Below the pieces are notes generated by a model. The model saw only the letters and a program-made list of their open reading frames with translations, searched no databases and was not told where the DNA came from. From Alphaproteobacteria bacterium (GTDB lineage Bacteria; Pseudomonadota; Alphaproteobacteria; UBA828), in NCBI GenBank assembly GCA_022826665.1, contig JAJDUK010000031.1, forward strand, positions 62,001 to 126,000: a stretch of DNA of 64,000 nt, given 5' to 3'. Numbering within the stretch: position 1 is the first letter of the stretch; every line of letters begins with the position of its first letter. Shown here piece after piece: positions 48,501-57,300 of the stretch. The position numbers were made by a program, and so were the translations under genes.

Positions 48501-49845
48501 TCACTCTGTGCTTCAGGGTCGTCTGCATCGCGCGATCCGCGAGAGATTGACCGCAGGGGAATGGCTGTCGGCTCCGCTTGGTGAGCCAACAAAGCCGACA
48601 ACCGGCGAACTCGCCGATTCCGGCACTCGTGAGCCAGAGCCCACTTCATTCGACCGCGGCTTGATCGAACGGTACGTACTCCGCCGCGTATTCGAACTCG
48701 GCTGGACGACGGAGCGGTTCGGGGAATTCGACAGGACGAGGGATCTCGACGGCATAGGACGCGGAGGACCGGAAAGCTTCGGAACCAAGTATCAGTGGAT
48801 CGCTTTCCACGAAGTCCTCGGTCTCGTAGCGGACCACTTCCAGTATCGAGAGTCCAATCAGCAAGGAATTTACAGCGATCGCTATGACGGGCCTTGGCAG
48901 TTGGGCTTCCGCCGCATCGATCCCACCTGTCCCACGACGGCGCGAACAGGGTCCCTGTGGGATCGTGGCGAAGGCCACGCTCACGCCTGGTGGACGCGAG
49001 GCAGGTATGACGCTTGGGCGGACCGCGGGGGCAAGCTCGATGATTGGGTTCGCCGTAATGACGATCTCCCAAAAGCCCAGCATCTCTTGATAATCACACA
49101 TCCCGACGATGGCACCCGTTGGCTGAACGCAGGCAGTTTCGTAGTGTGGAAGCAAGAGCCGCCGGTTGGCCGCAACAATTTCGAAACCGAGCGCGGAGAG
49201 GTGTCCTTTCGAGTAACCGCGTACTTGACGCGACAGATGGACATCCCCCCCTTGTTGGAGTGGGCGCGTACTGTCGCAATCGATCGCACGGCAATGCTCA
49301 CCGACTTCCTGGTGGACCAAGTCTTCATGGGCGAACACGCTTGGTCCCCAGCCGCAGCATACGCTCGTGCACAGTTCGGCCATGAACAGTGGGGACGTCT
49401 GAGCGGACACGCCTCGGTTTGGCTTCAACCGGCAACCCTTCAATACTTACGCGGACCAAACGAGTTGGACCCCGTTCTGCGAACCCAGTGGCTGCGCTTC
49501 CCCGGCGAGGAGGTCATCCAACGCACCGGTCTTTTCTGGACGGGGCAGGGTGCGGACTTCCATGACTCGGAAGGCACGCGCGTGGCGTACGACCCAAGTG
49601 CTCACGCGGATGGTCCGGGCATGCTCTTGCTACACGAGGAGTGGATTAGAGAGTTCTTGGCAAAGGAAGAACTTGCGATCGTTTGGTTTCTATTCGGAAC
49701 CAAGAGCGTCATACTGCGGCGTCTCGCTCCTGGCTATCCGCACCGACGCATATCCGGCGCCTATGCGTGGACTGAAACGGGCCCGGACGGGTTCACGCGG
49801 GACGAACTCATCAACGATTTGCCAGAGGAGGCACATCTGCGTTAG
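45517..49845 (+). CDS. STAND NTPase with N-terminal restriction-endonuclease-like domain (Avs/AVAST-like, putative anti-phage)
   Basis: 1442 aa; N-term 'DKGFEELCSQLARCEIPDGSRFVRKGAPDAGVECYAIVDGETEWAWQAKYFNTL' (nuclease D..E-x-K-like), Walker A 'VRGEAGTGKTHLLCDVA', Walker B 'ALLMIDALNEG', long C-terminal region. Confidence 0.7.
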   Translation: MSIDWWSIRPLNGRRDKGFEELCSQLARCEIPDGSRFVRKGAPDAGVECYAIVDGETEWAWQAKYFNTLDDSQWSQIDRSVTSAIEKHPKLARYFVCCPLDLPDGRISSRISAADRWARHVEKWERLASDRDMAVQFTYWGSHELLDRLSKPEQAGRVSFWFGALAFDSTWFANRLDEAVSSAGPRYTPELHIHLPIAQEFDAFGRTDRFFDGAIRAIRDLQLEWDTACTYQLSDFHRQLMPEIDAEMRALHTHPEIRTARESIGESITQIVTAGASIEVQAAGTLPFATVAKAIKTTENALVALAELISEKAHVSTATSQYAYSFQSFASKLGKVGTALLEAQRVGDSAPMIVRGEAGTGKTHLLCDVARQRLKANRPTFLLMGQRFTEETDPWAQTMAHLGIDGIRADEFVGALEAAAQAAGARALLMIDALNEGKGPKVWPAHLPAFLARLERSDWIGVVLAIRSSYEEMIPEAVRSRAHLVHHRGFGGQTYNAIRSFFQHYGLSLPSAPFLHPGFDNPLFLKTVCAGLQARGLTELPRGSHGITAILDLYISAINQRLSFSLGFSPRRNLVKDALHDLVAAFPTPTERWLSQEAAARRVDAHLPGRSYEQSLYRALVAEGILVEEQGGRPTAHGLSREIVLVAYDRLADHLLTEKLLRDHLDQDDPEAVFLDGGALAFVLNEDLYAVSGCLEALCVRLPEITRREVPDAVPALAKAEGFEHAFRQSLLWRDVGTFSDRTRELVLQRLRRDREDVPALLHALLTVATIPDHPLNADFLDKRLRVDDMPTRDAWWTVALHNAASTTGSVRRLLDWALAVEQSMTPDEEVVQLSTVSLAWMLTAPDPRVRNAATRALVNLLTGRLPSVARLVDRFSDVDDPYLLERLYAVAYGVATRTHDAHKVGHLAERVYAHVFAANAPPAHILLRDHARGVLDRALHLQSPIDIDVVRIRPPYNSASPSFPSEDDITPLLPDPSHNPNDREGDEWARNQIGHSVLQGRLHRAIRERLTAGEWLSAPLGEPTKPTTGELADSGTREPEPTSFDRGLIERYVLRRVFELGWTTERFGEFDRTRDLDGIGRGGPESFGTKYQWIAFHEVLGLVADHFQYRESNQQGIYSDRYDGPWQLGFRRIDPTCPTTARTGSLWDRGEGHAHAWWTRGRYDAWADRGGKLDDWVRRNDDLPKAQHLLIITHPDDGTRWLNAGSFVVWKQEPPVGRNNFETERGEVSFRVTAYLTRQMDIPPLLEWARTVAIDRTAMLTDFLVDQVFMGEHAWSPAAAYARAQFGHEQWGRLSGHASVWLQPATLQYLRGPNELDPVLRTQWLRFPGEEVIQRTGLFWTGQGADFHDSEGTRVAYDPSAHADGPGMLLLHEEWIREFLAKEELAIVWFLFGTKSVILRRLAPGYPHRRISGAYAWTETGPDGFTRDELINDLPEEAHLR

Positions 49846-50065
49846 TGCGGTCATGACCTGCCCAAGCTCATCATGCTTTGCACGGCAAACACCATCAGCA
49901 CCAGTGTGAGCCATCTGCGACACGCCTTCCTCGTTTAGCTAAGTCTGTGTCTCCCCTGAGCTGCGCGCCTGGTTTTGAATTTCTCCTTATTACATGGCTA
50001 GTAGCCCTCTACACGTCATTTTCATAAAACGGAACTTGTGGCAATTTCAACGCTATGGTAATTTG

Positions 50066-50914
50066 ATGGTTATGAACCATCAAAGAACGCCACGACTGAA
50101 ACCGCTCCTGGATACCGTCCCCCCCGGTTTCATGGTGGACACACCATGGCTGAAGGCCCGGGGGCTCGACTCCAAGTCCATCCACGACTATGTCGCCCGC
50201 GGGTGGCTCGAACGCGTCGTCCGCGGAGTATACCGCCGTCCACTTCCCGCAGCCGTGCTGGGCGACTACGAGGAATCTTGGGCGATCCCGCTTCTCTCCC
50301 TGCAATGGCTCATGAAGTACGCCGTGCATCTCGGCGGAGAGAGCGCCCTCGACATGGCCGGCTACGCCCATTACCTGAGCCTCGGAGGAAGATCGCGCGT
50401 TCAGTTCTATGGCGAGGTCCCGTCCTGGCTGAAGCGGCTGCCCATGCAGACCGAGATCGTCGTGCGCCGGCGCACGCTCTTCGGCAATGACCCCCTCGGT
50501 ATCGACGATGCCAGTCCCGAGGCTGCCGGAACCGGACCGATGGTGGACGTGTGGCGCTGGCCTCTCAAAACATCGTCACCGGAACGCGCCATCCTCGAGG
50601 CACTCGACGAGCTGCCGCAAAATACGACCTTCGAGAACATCGACAAGGTCTTCGAGGGACTGGTGTCGCTCCGACCCCGGCGGCTCACGGCACTCCTGAC
50701 GGCGTGCCGCAGCGTGAAGGTGCGAAGGCTGTTCTTCGTGTTCGCCGACAAGCACCAACATGCATGGCGCAAGCATCTAGACACCTCGGCGATCGATTTC
50801 GGATCCGGACCGCGGGCCCTGGTGGAAGCCGGCAGGCTTCATCCGACCTACCGCATCTACGTGCCCGAAGCGTTCCTGCCCAGGACACCGCAAGCGCCTG
50901 ACGCCGATGCTTGA
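50066..50914 (+). CDS. abiEi: Type IV TA system AbiEi-family antitoxin
   Basis: 'GFMVDTPWLKARGLDSKSIHDYVARGWLERVVRGVYRRP...LQWLMKYAVHLGGESALDMAGYAHYLSLG', 'TSSPERAILEALDELP'; start may be 50066 or 50072. Confidence 0.87.
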   Translation: MVMNHQRTPRLKPLLDTVPPGFMVDTPWLKARGLDSKSIHDYVARGWLERVVRGVYRRPLPAAVLGDYEESWAIPLLSLQWLMKYAVHLGGESALDMAGYAHYLSLGGRSRVQFYGEVPSWLKRLPMQTEIVVRRRTLFGNDPLGIDDASPEAAGTGPMVDVWRWPLKTSSPERAILEALDELPQNTTFENIDKVFEGLVSLRPRRLTALLTACRSVKVRRLFFVFADKHQHAWRKHLDTSAIDFGSGPRALVEAGRLHPTYRIYVPEAFLPRTPQAPDADA

Positions 50915-51821
50915 CCGATACGTGGCGCAGGTTCGCCTGCTCCTGAGCACGCTGCAGGACATCGCCAACGAGACCGTGTTCGCGCTCAAGGGCGGCACCG
51001 CTATCAACCTGTTCTACAGGGACATGCCGAGGCTGTCCGTCGATATCGACCTGACCTACCTGCCAGTGGCGGACCGCGAATCGTCGCTCAAGGACATCAA
51101 CGACGCCCTCGACCGCATCATCGCGGCCATCGCCCACCGCAACCCGCGCGTCCAGGCGCGCCGAGCCGCAGGTGGTGGAAACGCCGACACACGCATCATG
51201 GTGAGCGACGACCAGTCGCAGATAAAGATCGAGACCTCCCCGGTAATGCGAGGGGCGGTGTATCCAGCACGGACGATGATCGCGTCGGAGGCAGTGACGG
51301 AGTTGTTCGGATTCGTCGAGACGACCGTGCTGGCGTTCGAGGATCTGTACGGCGGTAAGCTTGCTGCGGCACTCGATCGCCAGCATCCGCGCGATCTCTT
51401 CGACGTGAAACTCCTCTATGACAACGAGGGCCTGACAGCGGACCTCTTCCGAACCTTCATGGTCTATGTGGCGAGCTCCCGCCGCCCTATGCACGAACTG
51501 CTGGCGCCGGTGGCACCTCTCAAGGACGAGCTGTATGGCGACGAATTCGTGGGGATGACACTTCAGCCCGTATCCTGGCACGCCCTGATCGAAACGCGTC
51601 AGCATCTTCATGCCGACATCGGTTCGCGGTTGAATGGCGATATCACGACCTTCTTGCTCTCCCTTCACGATGCGGAGCCGGACTTCCGCCTCATCGGCTT
51701 GCCCCAAGCCGCTTACCTGCCCGCAGTTCGCTGGAAACTGTTTAATCTGGAGAGGCTCAAGCGAACAAATCCCAAAAAACACGCTGAGCAACGAGATGCA
51801 CTCAAACGCCTACTCCAGTAA
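50907..51821 (+). CDS. abiEii: AbiEii/AbiGii-family nucleotidyltransferase toxin
   Basis: 'FALKGGTAINLFYRDMPRLSVDIDLTYLP' NTase motif; overlaps antitoxin by 8 nt. Confidence 0.92.
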   Translation: MLDRYVAQVRLLLSTLQDIANETVFALKGGTAINLFYRDMPRLSVDIDLTYLPVADRESSLKDINDALDRIIAAIAHRNPRVQARRAAGGGNADTRIMVSDDQSQIKIETSPVMRGAVYPARTMIASEAVTELFGFVETTVLAFEDLYGGKLAAALDRQHPRDLFDVKLLYDNEGLTADLFRTFMVYVASSRRPMHELLAPVAPLKDELYGDEFVGMTLQPVSWHALIETRQHLHADIGSRLNGDITTFLLSLHDAEPDFRLIGLPQAAYLPAVRWKLFNLERLKRTNPKKHAEQRDALKRLLQ

Positions 51822-51923
51822 TGGCAGATCACCTTTCGTTCAATCCTCCTCTCTTACGCTTGCGCGTTCATCCCAAAATCAGCACACCACAATCTAACAG
51901 GATTCTTCGGCTCTAATGAATTG

Positions 51924-52907
51924 CTATTTCACCGTTAGAAGAAAATAAAATCCTTGCTGATTTGTGACATGGACATTTCCCCCGACCTTCTCTGCGAAGT
52001 TTTCATTCTCTACGTAAATGTTCATCTCCTCTCCGCCCTCAGCGACAATGCAACCACACTGATTATTCGTAATATGAGCTAGGTTTCTGTAGTTCCAAGC
52101 ATCATAAGCAAGATGCTCAGAAGGCGCGCACCCGAAAAGCGTTAGCTTGGGACGAACGTAGTCCAAGAATTTGTAGGAACGTCCCGATTTCCGTCCGTGA
52201 TGAGGCGCCACCAGGAGATCAACATCGCTTACTGCTGCTTTGTGGTGTTCCTCCACATATTCCCATGTCGCATCGTGCGCATCTCCGGCAAGCAATACTC
52301 TGCCGATTGCACTGTTGTACAGTACGACATATGAGGCGTCATTGAAATCTTGAGTGCGATTCCCCTCGTCGATTAGCTGTTGATTTGGCGCAAGTATCTG
52401 CAATGCGTCGCCATTTTGGCCATAATCATCGTCATTAGCATACTTGAAATGAGACCCAGCTTGCACAAGTAGGGCATTTGTTCCCGACTCATTGCCGGCG
52501 ATCACTCGAGCGTATCGATCCCAGTCCTCCTCTCGATATCGACCGTAGTTGCTGAAGTCCGGCTTTCTCTTCCTGGCACCCGAGTTCCAGAAATTGAAGA
52601 CATTAAACTCATTTAGGAGAGCATCGAAGCCATCAAGATGATCCATATCCGGATGCGAAAGAACAAATCGCCAAATATCTCTGACACGCATACGATTCAA
52701 GTACTCCAGGGGATTTGTGGGATGTTCACACATCCTGTAGTTTCCCCTCGCAGCCACCCCAAGCACTTTGCCTAGAGCTTCCTCGAAAGCGCCTTGCTGC
52801 CGATCTAAGTTTCCAGCTGAAATGTCGAACATAGTAATTCTTCCCGAAACGTGTTCGAGAATAATACAATCACCCTCGTTGACATTTAGAAAATGAATTT
52901 TGGGCAT
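51924..52907 (-). CDS. ComEC/Rec2-type MBL-fold hydrolase (possible defence module)
   Basis: 'MPKIHFLNVNEGDCIILEH', 'VLSHPDMDHLDGFDALL', 'VLLAGDAHDATWEYV', 'DLLVAPHHGRKSGRSYKFLDYVRPKLTLF' match ComEC-type MBL motifs. Confidence 0.85.
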   Translation of the reverse strand: MPKIHFLNVNEGDCIILEHVSGRITMFDISAGNLDRQQGAFEEALGKVLGVAARGNYRMCEHPTNPLEYLNRMRVRDIWRFVLSHPDMDHLDGFDALLNEFNVFNFWNSGARKRKPDFSNYGRYREEDWDRYARVIAGNESGTNALLVQAGSHFKYANDDDYGQNGDALQILAPNQQLIDEGNRTQDFNDASYVVLYNSAIGRVLLAGDAHDATWEYVEEHHKAAVSDVDLLVAPHHGRKSGRSYKFLDYVRPKLTLFGCAPSEHLAYDAWNYRNLAHITNNQCGCIVAEGGEEMNIYVENENFAEKVGGNVHVTNQQGFYFLLTVK

Positions 52908-52929
52908 TATCGGATGGGTCCCGTCAGTC

Positions 52930-53583
52930 TCAACTGCTCTCTTCGTTAACTTCAACCAGCGACGCAACAGCGAGAACGGTACGCACAAAGCGAACACCGT
53001 AGTTTCTTGCTGCTATCATCACCACTAGATACTGAGCGACAAGCACCACCAAATACCAACCAGTAGTCTCACTTGGTACATCGCTGATAAGAGTAGAAAC
53101 CCCGAACAGCCCGAAAAACAACAGCACACATGCGGTCAAATCACGCGAAAACAGCCAAGCGCGATGCGCTTCATGAATGCCAAGGTCCTTGTCAACACTC
53201 TTGTATATCCGGTACCAAAGGCGGTTTTCCTCGGCCGGCCTGGAAGGAAGTGGACCCCAACGCCTAGCCAACCGATCAGGATCCGCGCGGGTTTCCCTTT
53301 CGAGGTGCACGCTAAACGCACGACTTCCAGGCAGAGGGTGCCGATACCGCCAATAGACAATGCGAGCCTTGTAATCCGCGGAAACGAGTCCGTTAAGTAT
53401 AAATGTCGCCACAGGAGCAACTATTCCAATTATACCGTCTTCGATGGACAAAGAACTCAAGAGTTCTCCCATAGCAGAAAAGTCGGCACGAGATATCACT
53501 ACACCCCAGAATACAGCAACATTCGCGGCCATTACCGCCCTTAGTTGCCACTTGTAACTATCCTTCAGATATTCAGTGCTCAT
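52930..53583 (-). CDS. Four-TM membrane protein of unknown function, paired with the MBL hydrolase
   Basis: 217 aa; two N-terminal and two C-terminal TM segments with a cytosolic middle 'YKARIVYWRYRHPLPGSRAFSVHLERETRADPDRLARRWGPLP'; 22 nt upstream of MBL gene, same strand. Confidence 0.65.
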   Translation of the reverse strand: MSTEYLKDSYKWQLRAVMAANVAVFWGVVISRADFSAMGELLSSLSIEDGIIGIVAPVATFILNGLVSADYKARIVYWRYRHPLPGSRAFSVHLERETRADPDRLARRWGPLPSRPAEENRLWYRIYKSVDKDLGIHEAHRAWLFSRDLTACVLLFFGLFGVSTLISDVPSETTGWYLVVLVAQYLVVMIAARNYGVRFVRTVLAVASLVEVNEESS

Positions 53584-53710
53584 ATTCTCTCACAGTCAGC
53601 GAACAACTATTGCTGCTCGCCCCCAAGTACAAATCAGCATTCATTGTGTCTGATGTGCGCGCCGGGATTCACTTGCGGCATCGAAACACTGACCTATCGC
53701 CCCCTTGCTC

Positions 53711-54165
53711 CTAGCCACTTTCCCAAGATCGCGCAACAAATCTCGACCAATCCTCCATCAAGACCCGCCGCCGCTCGAACAGGTCGGTCCGACGGTAGGC
53801 GGCCTCCACCCGATCCGAATTCACATGCGCGAGCGCGAGCTCGCAGACCTCGCCGGGCGCATCAGAGCACTCCGCCGCCCAGTCCCGGAACGACGAGCGG
53901 AAGCCGTGCGGCACGGCCTCGATCCCGAGCTCCCGGAGCAGCTTCGAGATCGTGTTGTCGCTGAGCGCCCGGCCCTGCGGCGAGGGGAATATCAGCCCGG
54001 ACCGGTCTTCGAACGCGCGCGCCTCCTCCAAGATCTCCAGCGCGCGGGCGGAGAGCGGCACCCGATGATCGCGCTTCGCCTTCATCCGGCTCGCCGGCAC
54101 CGTCCATGTTCCCGAGTCGAAATCGACCTCGTCCCACGTCGCGAGCCGGACCTCCCCGGACCTGT
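53711..54165 (-). pseudogene. Tyrosine integrase C-terminal fragment
   Basis: 'RSGEVRLATWDEVDFDSGTWTVPASRMKAKRDHRVPLSARALEILEEARAFEDRSGLIFPSPQGRALSDNTISKLLRELGIEAVPHGFRSSFRDWAAE...ALAHVNSDRVEAAYRRTDLFERRRVLMEDW'; 5' end abruptly replaced near 54165. Confidence 0.88.
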
Positions 54166-54240
54166 TGATCGGCGTGCAATTGTGACCCCCCAGTATCGAG
54201 CCGCTTCAATAGCTTGTCGCGCCGATCGGCGTGCAACCGG
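54166..54240. mobile_element. IS21-family terminal remnant
   Basis: 'gttgatcggcgtgcaattgtgacccccca' and a second 'gatcggcgtgcaa' at about 54224-54236, typical of IS21-type ends; no istA/istB left. Confidence 0.55.
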
Positions 54241-54372
54241 CGTGCCGAACAACATTCACAGCGCCGGCCGCGGCCGGGCTCTACCTCTTGCGCCGGTCAG
54301 GGCGCTAGGTGGGCGCCGAAGCAATACAGACGAGGGGGTCCGTTAGGATTCCGCCACTACGCCCGAAAACAA

Positions 54373-57300
54373 TCAAGTTGCCTGCCGACGCACCTCACTG
54401 TTGCGCCCCGCAAGCAACTCCCGCCGAATGTCTTCGGCAATCTCTTCGACCTCCCTGGCTACCCTCGGCTCCAACCCGAGGTCCCGCTCCAGCGCCGTCC
54501 TCAGTGGAAGCAGGAAATCACCGGCGGGCGACGACTTGATCAGATCGCACATCCGCTCCGGCCCGACACCCGCTGCGAGATCTGCCAGAGCCACCAGCAC
54601 GACCCTAGACAGCATGTTCAGTTCGGGAAGGATCAACAGTGCCGCCTCGACATCCCTGGCGCACCCTTCGCTATCGCCTACTGCCAGGTACGCCCGGGCT
54701 CGGGTCAGATGGCCGTGCAGTCTGATGTCCGGCGCTCCGGACCGCGGCTGAAGCAGCGCACGATTGAGAAATCCGAGGGCGGCCCTTGCCCGGCCTTCGG
54801 TCAATTCGTGCTGTGCCCGCCAGCACAACGCCGATTCCGCCGCGCCGCGAAGGGCCGGCTCATCGCTCGCTTCGAAGCGCCGGACAACATCGTCCCATGC
54901 ACCGCACGCGTCCTCGATCCGGTCAAGATCGACAAGGAGCGAACCCTTGATAACGAGAGTTTGTGCGACCGCCTCTACGTTGTAGGGCTCGTCGTCCCCC
55001 CCGAATTGCCGGAGTGCCTCGTCACACGCCTCAAGCGCCTCGCCCTGCCGGTTCAACGAGCCCAGCGCCACCACCCTGCTGAGGACAGCCGTCGTGAATT
55101 CCTCGCGATGCAGGGGTGACACCCCTTCCCTGAACCGACGCACGACGTCGCTCCATACTCCGACCGCGTCCTCCGCCCGATTCACTTGAACCAGCGTCGT
55201 GCCCTTGCTGACGAGGGCCGAGGCAACCACCTTGGATATTTCCGGCTCATCGCTGTTTCCGAAACGCCGTTCGATCTCATCCCAGACCGCCAGCGCCTCC
55301 TCGTTCCTCTGCTCAGCAACGAGCACGATGCCCTTGTTGAGAAGAATCCCTGCAACCGCATAGACAACTTCCGGCACGTCACTTTCACCGAAGCGATCCA
55401 CCGCATGGTCACAGGTTGCGAGGGCCTCTTCCGTCTGGTTCAGTTCGAACAGGTCGGCACATCTGTGCTGGAAGGCGCCGGCGACCAACGCGACTCGCTC
55501 CGGCAGGTCGCTGGTTCCGAAACAGTCTTCGACCTGCTGCCAGACCACGAGCGCCTCTTCGTATCGGCCCAACTGTTCCAGCAAAGAGCCCCTGTTCGTC
55601 TGGGCCTTCGCGACCACGGGGAGGAGTTCGGGCCGGTCGTCGGCCCCGAAGCGTTCCACCACATCCGCCCACAGTTCCAGCGCTTCCTCCGGCCTTCCCG
55701 CGTTGTGCAGCGCCGCAGCCCTGTTCATCAGCGCGTTGCAATACGGTTCTGCCACGTCCGGCAAACCGCCCGCTTCGAAGCGCCTGATTGCTTCTTCCCA
55801 TGACGAAAGCGCTTCCGCTTCCCGCTCCAGTGCAGTCAGCACGTTGCCTCTGTTGACGAAACTACGTGCCACCGCCTCCTGAATGATCGGCGCATCGCTT
55901 GCCTTATAGCTTCGCACGACCCCGTCGAACGCGGCGAGCGCCTCCTCCAATCGGCCCGACCGAAAGAGGCCCGTGCCGATGTTGGCATGCGCCGAGGCCA
56001 CCTGTTCGAGGATTCTGGGAGAGTCGCTCCTCCCGAAACGCTCCACCACGGCGCTCCAGGCATTGATCGCCTCGTCGACGCGGTTCAGGGCGAAGAGCGC
56101 GTGGCCCCGTACGACCATGGCTACCGCCAATTCAGCGTGATGCGCCGGCGAACCGGTCTTGCCGAAGCGTTCCAGCATTTCATCGCAGGCCCTCAGGGCT
56201 TCCCGGGGCCGGTTCAACGCATCGAGCGCGACGACCCTCCCGAGCAGCGCGTTGGCCACCGGCGTCTCAAGCGCCGGCGCCGGGCTCTTGCCATATCGGC
56301 GCGCGACCTCGTTCCAGGCTGCCAGCGCCTCCGTATGGCGGTTCAGGTTGCCCAGCATCCCGCCCTTGCTCGCAAGCGCCGTCGCCACCGCCTCAGGATG
56401 ACCCTTCCCGTCGTCCGCGCCGAAACGCCGCACCACCTCGTCCCACACTGCCGATGCCTCATCCGCGTTTCCCAACTGACCCAACGCCTTTCCCTTGTTG
56501 ACGAGCGCCAGCGACACCTGTTCACGATCCGCCGGCGCATCGCTTTCCCCGAACCTCCGGAGGACCTCGTCCCAAGCCGCAACGGCGTCCTGCAACCGGC
56601 CGCTTTCCGCGAGCGCCAGCGCTTTCCCCAAGAGTTCCCTGGCGGCGGACGGCGCCGGCGATACCTCAGAAAATTCACTGGGCGCATACCCAAGGGCAGG
56701 CGACGCATACGAAAGCAGTTCTTCGCGATGCGCTTCGAGGGACGGCAGTCCGACAAGACGCTCGAACGCCAACCGGTAGAGCGCCAACGCACCACCGTCG
56801 AACCCCAGCGCCTCCCGTGCCATGCGGGCGCCGATTTCCCTCAGTTTGTCGGTGGAGTAGAAGGCCTCCATGAAGCGGATCAGCGCATCGATCAGAGGCG
56901 CCGGTCCGCGCGCCCGGCGCATCAGGTAATAGATGTTGTAGAGCCGCTCGGTCAGGTAGTAGAGCTTGCGCCGCGCGCTGCCGCCGCTCACCTCGACCGC
57001 GCCCCGATCGACCAGACGGGCCAGCTGGGCACTGCACTGGCTGGTCCCGAGCCTGGCCCGGTCCGCGATCTCGCGCGCATTCGCCGGTTTCCAGAGGTCG
57101 GCAAGGGCAAGATACACCTTTCGCTCCTGCGCCGGGAGCGCATCGAGGTGGCTCTTGAAATACTCGGTGTGGTCATCGACCAGGTCGAGCAGATCGGCCA
57201 TCAGCTCGCGGAACGACAGATTTGCGCCGAACCGGGCCACGATCGTCAGCAGCCTCGGGCTGCCGCCGGTGAGAATCCGCAAGGCCTGGATCGTATGCGG

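Noticed and set aside
54373-56620. Possible CRISPR or minisatellite array
   Set aside because: Periodicity is ~156 bp, protein-level only and in frame; it is a TPR array, with no identical DNA repeats or unique spacers.
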